Positions 14,822-19,357 of a stretch of DNA of 19,357 nt are shown here, one piece after another (positions within the stretch are counted from its first letter, which is position 1; every line of letters begins with the position of its first letter). The notes below the pieces were generated by a model. It did no database searches, was not told the DNA's origin, and was given only the letters and a program-made list of their open reading frames with translations. The translations under genes were made by a program, and so were the position numbers. Source of the stretch: Hesseltinella vesiculosa (taxonomy: Eukaryota; Mucoromycota; Mucoromycetes; Mucorales; Cunninghamellaceae); assembly GCA_002104935.1 (NCBI GenBank), contig MCGT01000073.1, positions 1-19,357 of the forward strand, read 5' to 3'.

Positions 14822-17800
14822 TCATTGGCGTGTGGATCTTCTTTGTCCAGTGTTTTGACGTTGACTTTGCCTGTGTCCCTTGCGCATTAACTTGTTATCC
14901 TTTTTTTGTCTATTGACGTTACCGGTAGGTACAACAGAGGTTTTGGGCTTATCGGCGGCTATGGCTTCGCGTTCGAGACGTCTCCAATAGCGATCAATTA
15001 GTGCGGTGTCGTCGAAGCTGTTCGAGGGCTCCCATGTGGCTTCGTCAAAAGGGTATCCTTTCCACTTTACCAGGTATTGCCTCTTCCCTACTTCTCCGCG
15101 ATGGTCGACTATTTTTTCTACGACGTAGCGTTGCTCGTTATCTTCGTCTTCTGCGTCTTTGAATATAGGATCATCCGATACTGGTTTTAGTTGCGAGGGT
15201 GCGAACCTCTCTGGCAATCTTTCACCTGTGATGGTGTCCTCCAACACATAGGAACCTCCTTCTGTAACGATCACGACTCGATATGGGCCATGGTACCTAG
15301 GCTCCAGTTTGCGTGTCAAGAGAGGGTCTTCGATAGCGACTAGCGTCCCAGTCGAGAATTCTATCATCTTGTGTTTCTTGTCGTAGGCTGCTTTCACGGC
15401 CTTTCTTCTTTGGCTTACTTTTTCATTCACTGCATCGTGAACGATTTGCAGCTCTCGGATTCGGTCTTGGATATGCTCTTGATCGTAGTTGCATGTAGGA
15501 ATGTTGTGCTCAACAGAGTCCTCATGGTCTTTGCGATAATCAATTAAGCTATTTTGCCTCCAGCCGTGAAATAAATCGTGTGGTGCTGAGTCTGTTGTGC
15601 TATTAGGTTGCGTATTATAAAAGAATGCAACTGCATCAACGTGTTCATCCCAGTCTTTCAATTGACTGTCTACGAGTTTAGCTAGCATGCGTGTAATGGT
15701 CTGTACAGCCCTTTCAGCAGCTCCATTTGCTCGTGGATGATACGGGGTGATCAGGCGGTGATCCACTTTGCATGAGGATGTCAGCAGCTTTACCAGTGAA
15801 TTTACAAATTCAGTGCCATTATCCGATTGCAATACCTTTGGAAAGCCGCGTGTGAGAAATATCTTCAGCAGCACTTTAGCGATCGTGGGTGATGTTTTAT
15901 CTGGAATTGCTTCCAAGATGACATATTTGCTGTGGATGTCTATGAGCACGAATAGGTAATGGTTATCGCTATGCGACGTGGGGAATGGTCCCGCTAGGTC
16001 GATTGCGTAGTGGTCGCCTGGCCATTTAGCTTCAATGGATTTGAGCGGATGATACCCGTGGCGCACGATATTATGCTTCATACACTTGTCGCAGGCTTGC
16101 GTGGTTCTGACTGCATCCTCTCGGATCTTTGGCCAGTCGATACCTAGCCTTTTGCGAATGGCTCGTACCATGGAATCAGCTCCGAAATGTCCGGCCAAGT
16201 GTTGAGTGGCAAGTATTTTCTTTCTTTCGCTAAGCGGTGGTATGTAGTAACTCTCATTTTCCAGATTTCTGATGTGTGATGCTCTGGATTTGATGTCCGT
16301 TGCTGCATTGTATTCTGGGTGGTCCTGTGCGAGATCCTCAGTGGGTTCGAAGGTGTCGAGATCCATGGGAGTCATATCAGGGTGCACGTGCCAAGAGCGG
16401 CTTAGGATTGTTTGAGGTTCTACTTTTTCGCTTTTTTCTTTTTCTTTTTTGCTGCACTTCTGAGTTTTGTGCTTTTTTGTGGTTTGTGACCCTGGCTTTG
16501 TTTCAACATCTTCTGTGCGGTTGCTACGCTTATTACCCCCCTCCAGCTGTTGGCTCGTGAGGAAGAAGCGCGATAGGTGGTCCGGTAACACGTTAACGTG
16601 ACCAGGGATGTGCACAATGTCAAAGTTGTAGTCCAAAATGGTCTCTAACCAGTTGCTCATCATAGGGTTGATCTCCTCTTGCGTATGAAGGTACGACAAG
16701 GCTCGATGATCAGAGTAGAGAGTGAAGTGGTTACCCCATAGGTAATGATGGAAGCGTCTGAGAGCAAAGACAATAGCTAATAGCTCTCTCTTTGTGGCAG
16801 AATAGTTGCGTTCAGATTTCGATAGCGACCTGGCCATGAAACTAATGTAGTGAACGACAGTTGTATCCACGGGGTCCTGTTGGTACAATACTGCACCGAG
16901 GCCGTGTTGTGACGCATCCGTGGCTACCTTGAAGGGCCACTGGAAGTTAGGGTAAGCGAGTATGGGTTTGCGTAGTAGCCGAGCCTTAATTTCTTTGAAG
17001 CATTCCGTATGCTTGGGCGTCCAGTTACCCGGTACGTCCTTGCAGTTGCGAAGGTCATCAAGTGGACTGGTCAGGGCAGACATCGAAGGCACGAACTTAC
17101 GGAAGTAGTTGGCGAAACCTAGGAAGCTACGAACCGCTTTCTCTGATCGAGGGATAGGCCACTCATCGAGATTGACAAGCTTGTTTTGGTCTATTCGGAC
17201 ACCCTGTTTGGAAACTTGGAATCCGAGGAGTGTGACCGAGGCCTGCGCAAAATGACATTTGCTTGCGTTCAAGATCAGGTTTGCATTGGTCAGTATGTCT
17301 ATGACCGTGCAGATGTGTTTTGTATGTTCATCCAAATTCCGAGAATAAATGATAATGTCGTCTACGAAATTGAGTACAAAATCTTTGTGCTTATGGAGCA
17401 AGATCGACATGACCCTCTGAAATTTGCTTGAGATAGATTTTAAGCCAAAAGGGCATCCAACAAACTTGTACTGCTTGTTCTGATATGTAAAAGCGGTCTT
17501 ATGTTGGTGCGGCTCATAAATCTTGAAGCGATTAAATGCGCTTTTGAGATCTAGCGTGGAGAATATAGAGGCATCTCTCAGCTGCTCGAAAATGTCGTCG
17601 ATGATGGGTAATGGAAACCGATCATCAGGCAATAGGCGGTTGATGTGTCGAGGATCTAAACAAGGGCGCATGTCTGTCTTGTTGCCTTGTGCGTCTTTTT
17701 TTGGCGCAAAGGTAATAGGTGAATTCCATGCGGTGTCCACTTGTGTCATTTCTTGAATGACAAGATCGTCGAGACCGTCCTGAATGAATTTTTCCATCCG

Positions 17801-18109
17801 TGAGGATAAAGCCCAAGGTACTGTGTACTGGCGCTTGTATGCCGTTTTGCCTGGCTCAGTGTCGAGATGAACAACCGACTCTGGTACGTTGCAAAACGTG
17901 CCCTTCGGTATGGCTTGATTTCTTGCCATGAAAGGTTCAATGGTAGCCATCATTCTTGTCCTTTCATGCGAGCTTCCCACTGGTGAGTCATTAGCCACTG
18001 GGTGGATCACGTCCTCTTCAACTGGTGTAATGCGTTTTCTTATTTCGTCTGCGTTGTAGGAAGCGTGCCATCTGGGTAGACCAGTGATTGCTATACCAAG
18101 GTCAACTCT
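14822..18109 (-). CDS. pol: Chromovirus A Pol, 5'-truncated: RT, RNase H, integrase, chromodomain
   Basis: About 1095 residues of element sequence. The open frame runs on to 18253, but its first 45-50 residues are antisense to LINE-c and are excluded. In frame numbering (Met at 18253 = 1), the first gypsy-like residues are DLGIAITGLP (51-60), the usual end of the protease domain. RT: Asp235 (LDLKSAF) and FVDD 296-299. RNase H: Asp446, Glu490, Asp515, Asp558. A Lys-rich linker (about 593-610) precedes the integrase: H685, H689, C721, C724, then Asp752, Asp811, Glu847 (D35E). GPY at 989-991. Chromodomain about 1042-1090 with cage residues Y1043, W1064 and Y1067, suggesting binding to methylated histone H3. 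No stop or frameshift is seen; the only defect is the LINE-c insertion upstream. The shared CN(V/L)PESV segment and overall order make it a distant relative of chromovirus B. Confidence 0.93.
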   Translation of the reverse strand, partial: RVDLGIAITGLPRWHASYNADEIRKRITPVEEDVIHPVANDSPVGSSHERTRMMATIEPFMARNQAIPKGTFCNVPESVVHLDTEPGKTAYKRQYTVPWALSSRMEKFIQDGLDDLVIQEMTQVDTAWNSPITFAPKKDAQGNKTDMRPCLDPRHINRLLPDDRFPLPIIDDIFEQLRDASIFSTLDLKSAFNRFKIYEPHQHKTAFTYQNKQYKFVGCPFGLKSISSKFQRVMSILLHKHKDFVLNFVDDIIIYSRNLDEHTKHICTVIDILTNANLILNASKCHFAQASVTLLGFQVSKQGVRIDQNKLVNLDEWPIPRSEKAVRSFLGFANYFRKFVPSMSALTSPLDDLRNCKDVPGNWTPKHTECFKEIKARLLRKPILAYPNFQWPFKVATDASQHGLGAVLYQQDPVDTTVVHYISFMARSLSKSERNYSATKRELLAIVFALRRFHHYLWGNHFTLYSDHRALSYLHTQEEINPMMSNWLETILDYNFDIVHIPGHVNVLPDHLSRFFLTSQQLEGGNKRSNRTEDVETKPGSQTTKKHKTQKCSKKEKEKSEKVEPQTILSRSWHVHPDMTPMDLDTFEPTEDLAQDHPEYNAATDIKSRASHIRNLENESYYIPPLSERKKILATQHLAGHFGADSMVRAIRKRLGIDWPKIREDAVRTTQACDKCMKHNIVRHGYHPLKSIEAKWPGDHYAIDLAGPFPTSHSDNHYLFVLIDIHSKYVILEAIPDKTSPTIAKVLLKIFLTRGFPKVLQSDNGTEFVNSLVKLLTSSCKVDHRLITPYHPRANGAAERAVQTITRMLAKLVDSQLKDWDEHVDAVAFFYNTQPNSTTDSAPHDLFHGWRQNSLIDYRKDHEDSVEHNIPTCNYDQEHIQDRIRELQIVHDAVNEKVSQRRKAVKAAYDKKHKMIEFSTGTLVAIEDPLLTRKLEPRYHGPYRVVIVTEGGSYVLEDTITGERLPERFAPSQLKPVSDDPIFKDAEDEDNEQRYVVEKIVDHRGEVGKRQYLVKWKGYPFDEATWEPSNSFDDTALIDRYWRRLEREAIAADKPKTSVVPTGNVNRQKKDNKLMRKGHRQSQRQNTGQRRSTRQ
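16532..16546 (-). promoter_or_regulatory. Internal (central-type) polypurine tract in chromovirus A pol
   Basis: CTGGAGGGGGGTAAT in the sense strand, 14 of 15 identical to the 3' polypurine tract plus the first LTR base (CTGGTGGGGGGTAAT). It encodes Leu-Glu-Gly-Gly-Asn (residues 570-574) between RNase H and integrase, the same place as in chromovirus B. Confidence 0.6.
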
Positions 18110-18205
18110 CTTTCCGCTAAGGAACTTCAACCAACTCGGATAAACATTTACACAGACAAACCAACAACAAAACACTTTACTGCCACCTATACGCAAGCGA
18201 GACCA
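18110..18205 (+). promoter_or_regulatory. LINE-c 5' UTR and presumed internal promoter
   Basis: About 95 bp before the ORF1 ATG. It is rich in A and C (ACAAACCAACAACAAAACAC) and ends GAGACCAATGG, giving A at -3 and G at +4, a favourable start context. LINEs generally carry their promoter in or near the 5' UTR; no specific motif was recognised here. Confidence 0.5.
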
Positions 18206-19357
18206 ATGGAGACGGACCAGGATGTCACCTGGACACAGGTTTCCTATCGACAAATGCTGACCAGGAACTTACCTAACGCTGAGGAGACAGTTCCTCGTAC
18301 ATTGAACAAACGCACATTCGAAGGTCAAAAACAACGAATGGAGGCAACGACCTTGTGGGAAGACCATGATTTCCGTGCCACAAACATCATGGCAATTGCA
18401 ACCAGCATGTTACAGAACGATCTAACACAAGGAGCAGTACTGTTCGACTTAAACCCGGAAGACTTTGACCATCATACGGAGGCCTATGAACTGATCCAAA
18501 AACAGTTAGGACAGTTCAAAAACAGGGGAGCTAGACCCATCTTTAAATATGGTAGACCCAATGCCAGCAAAATGACAATTGAAGTTCGATTCGAAAACAG
18601 AGAAAGCAAGATGAAAGCCATCGAGGAAGGTGTGAATGTTCGTGGCATTGTTTACAAAGGTGTAGCAGTAAACAATAGCCAACAAGCCACTAGAATCAAC
18701 GAGGTCACGCTAAGCCAACTGCCGTACGACATATCAGATGAGGAGATCGTGAATGGTCTGAGAAACTCGATGCGCTACTTTGGAAAGGTCCTTCGAGTCA
18801 CCAAATTCACCGATCATGGATGGTTCGAAGGGAAGCAAAAGTCTCATTGGACACCAACCCTGTTGAGGACCAAGAGTGGGATACTCTCGAAAGACGGTTG
18901 TATTTGGAAGATTACAATCATACAGTAACAGCCTCGTGGAAAAACGCCCCGGACATCTGCTTCAAATGTCAGCGTGAAGGACACATCCGGAAGAACTGCC
19001 CTGAAATGCAACGAATCACCTGCAGAGCGTGCAATCACCGAGGACACTACGCCAGGTTCTGCCAAAAAAAACGCAGACGGATAAAGAAGCCATAGATGAA
19101 TACCTACAAGCCCGCGAACGAAAATTCCCCACCTTATCCACCGTACGATCGACAAAGGACAAGAAGGAACCGGAGACGACTACGGAAACCGGGAGACATG
19201 GACATGGAACCCAAGAAGCTGCCAGAGGACACTATCATGGAGACTCAAGAACAAATAACAACCCCTGGGAGTCAGAACAGGAACCAAAGAAAACCAAAAG
19301 GAAACCCTACCAGACGAACAGACTGACACGGATATGGACATATATGATAGTTTCGAT
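18206..19357 (+). pseudogene. LINE-c ORF1 with two frame changes (RRM-like, two CCHC knuckles)
   Basis: Start ATG at 18206 (METDQDVTW), the same ATGGAGACG as LINE-b. Frame 1 covers the N-terminal and RRM-like part (VTLSQLPYDIS...RYFGKVLRV) to about 18830, then runs to a stop at 18928. Homology to LINE-b resumes one base earlier in frame at about 18832 (AKVSLDTNPV), covering the two zinc knuckles at 18958-18999 (CFKCQREGHIRKNC) and 19021-19062 (CRACNHRGHYARFC). A second shift of the same sense falls at an A8 run (19064-19071), after which a third frame (KEAIDEYLQ, matching LINE-b ETQAIDEYLE) stays open to the window end. Single-base deletions are the simplest cause; base-calling error in homopolymers or ribosomal -1 slippage at the A run are alternatives. 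The Lys/Glu-rich tail runs off the edge. Confidence 0.85.

Larger units (their letters stand above)
14311..15903 (-). repeat. Right arm of a 1.6-kb inverted repeat
   Basis: Exact-length reverse complement of 1-1593; see the left arm. On this side the element sequence continues past 15903, because only copy 1 is cut by the window edge. Confidence 0.92.
14311..18110 (-). mobile_element. Chromovirus A, copy 2, interrupted by LINE-c
   Basis: Minus-strand copy of the element at the left window edge. Its 3' LTR begins at 14311 (plus coordinate) inside LINE-b, followed by the polypurine tract, 3' UTR and pol up to just after the protease region. At about 18110 (uncertain by roughly 20 bp) the gypsy sequence stops and the 5' UTR of a plus-strand LINE begins. 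Gag, the protease active site, primer site and 5' LTR are therefore not visible and are expected to the right of LINE-c. The overlap with copy 1 (14311-15903) is nearly identical. Confidence 0.9.
18110..19357 (+). mobile_element. LINE-c, 5' end, inserted in chromovirus A copy 2
   Basis: A third LINE, running off the right edge. About 95 bp of non-coding leader precede ORF1, so this copy is probably complete at its 5' end. It is plus-strand and interrupts the minus-strand chromovirus A, making it the youngest layer seen on this side. ORF1 aligns with that of LINE-b along its whole visible length but is clearly divergent. No ORF2 is reached. The left boundary is placed where gypsy similarity ends (GKRVDLGI) and is approximate. 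Confidence 0.82.

Noticed and set aside
1..15903. The two chromovirus A LTRs as the 5' and 3' LTRs of one large element
   Set aside because: They are in inverted, not direct, orientation, and each is preceded by its own polypurine tract and pol, so they belong to two insertions.
18110..18253. N-terminal 45-50 residues of the long minus-strand frame ending at 14822
   Set aside because: This part is antisense to the LINE-c leader and ORF1 start. Gypsy similarity begins only at about GKRVDLGI, so the ATG at 18253 is accidental.
18110..19357. LINE-c as the displaced 5' half of LINE-a or LINE-b, moved by recombination between the inverted chromovirus A copies
   Set aside because: LINE-b has its own ORF1 at 3821-5245. 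Inversion between the arms would not place a plus-strand LINE 5' end inside chromovirus A pol. A separate insertion is simpler, though identity with the LINE-a family cannot be excluded without its ORF1.
1..19357. A host gene cluster, CRISPR array, tRNA or defence system
   Set aside because: I read every long frame, and all are retrotransposon parts. No spaced repeats or tRNA-like folds were seen, and the remaining gaps are UTRs, LTRs or the 224-bp insertion.

Overview
The window is a nest of retrotransposons. I see no host gene, tRNA, rRNA or CRISPR array. The content points to a fungus, most plausibly an early-diverging (Mucoromycota-type) one. The evidence is intron-free Ty3/gypsy elements with C-terminal chromodomains (chromoviruses), long-ORF LINEs that have an APE endonuclease, a reverse transcriptase (RT) and a zf-RVT zinc motif, and A-tailed 3' ends. 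The phylum is an inference from element content, not from a marker gene.

Layout, left to right. (1) 1-1593: the 3' end of chromovirus A, copy 1, on the + strand. It holds the end of the integrase, a chromodomain, a 3' UTR, a polypurine tract (PPT) and a 175-bp LTR. (2) 1594-3820: LINE-a, + strand, cut in its RT by chromovirus A; it keeps the rest of the RT, zf-RVT, a 3' UTR with AATAAA and a poly(A) tail. (3) 3821-14310: LINE-b, + strand, starting at its ORF1 ATG directly on the LINE-a tail. It has ORF1 (two CCHC knuckles), an 8-nt stop/start overlap, and ORF2 (APE endonuclease and RT). Its ORF2 is split three times: by chromovirus B (7108-12938), by a 224-bp insertion (13236-13459), and by chromovirus A copy 2, which begins at 14311. 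(4) 7108-12938: chromovirus B, - strand, complete and apparently intact: 298/296-bp LTRs that differ by eye only in a homopolymer, a CCAAG target duplication and a single 1694-aa Gag-Pol ORF. (5) 14311 to about 18110: chromovirus A copy 2, - strand, with LTR, PPT, 3' UTR and pol. Its gag and protease half is cut off by (6) LINE-c, + strand, about 18110 to the window end, with a 5' UTR and an ORF1 broken by two frame changes.

Insertion order: LINE-a and LINE-b are the substrate. Chromovirus A (twice), chromovirus B and the 224-bp element landed in them, and LINE-c landed in chromovirus A copy 2. The two chromovirus A copies are inverted and collinear over 1593 bp without an indel.

Most interesting points: each chromovirus has a near-perfect second copy of its 3' PPT inside pol, between RNase H and integrase, at the codons for Leu-Glu-Gly-Gly. 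The chromovirus B LTR has a strong hairpin with an AATAAA in its bulge. Chromovirus B has no tRNA-like primer site but has an 8-nt self-complementarity between LTR and leader. The 224-bp insertion is unclassified. I found no sign of a non-transposon system.
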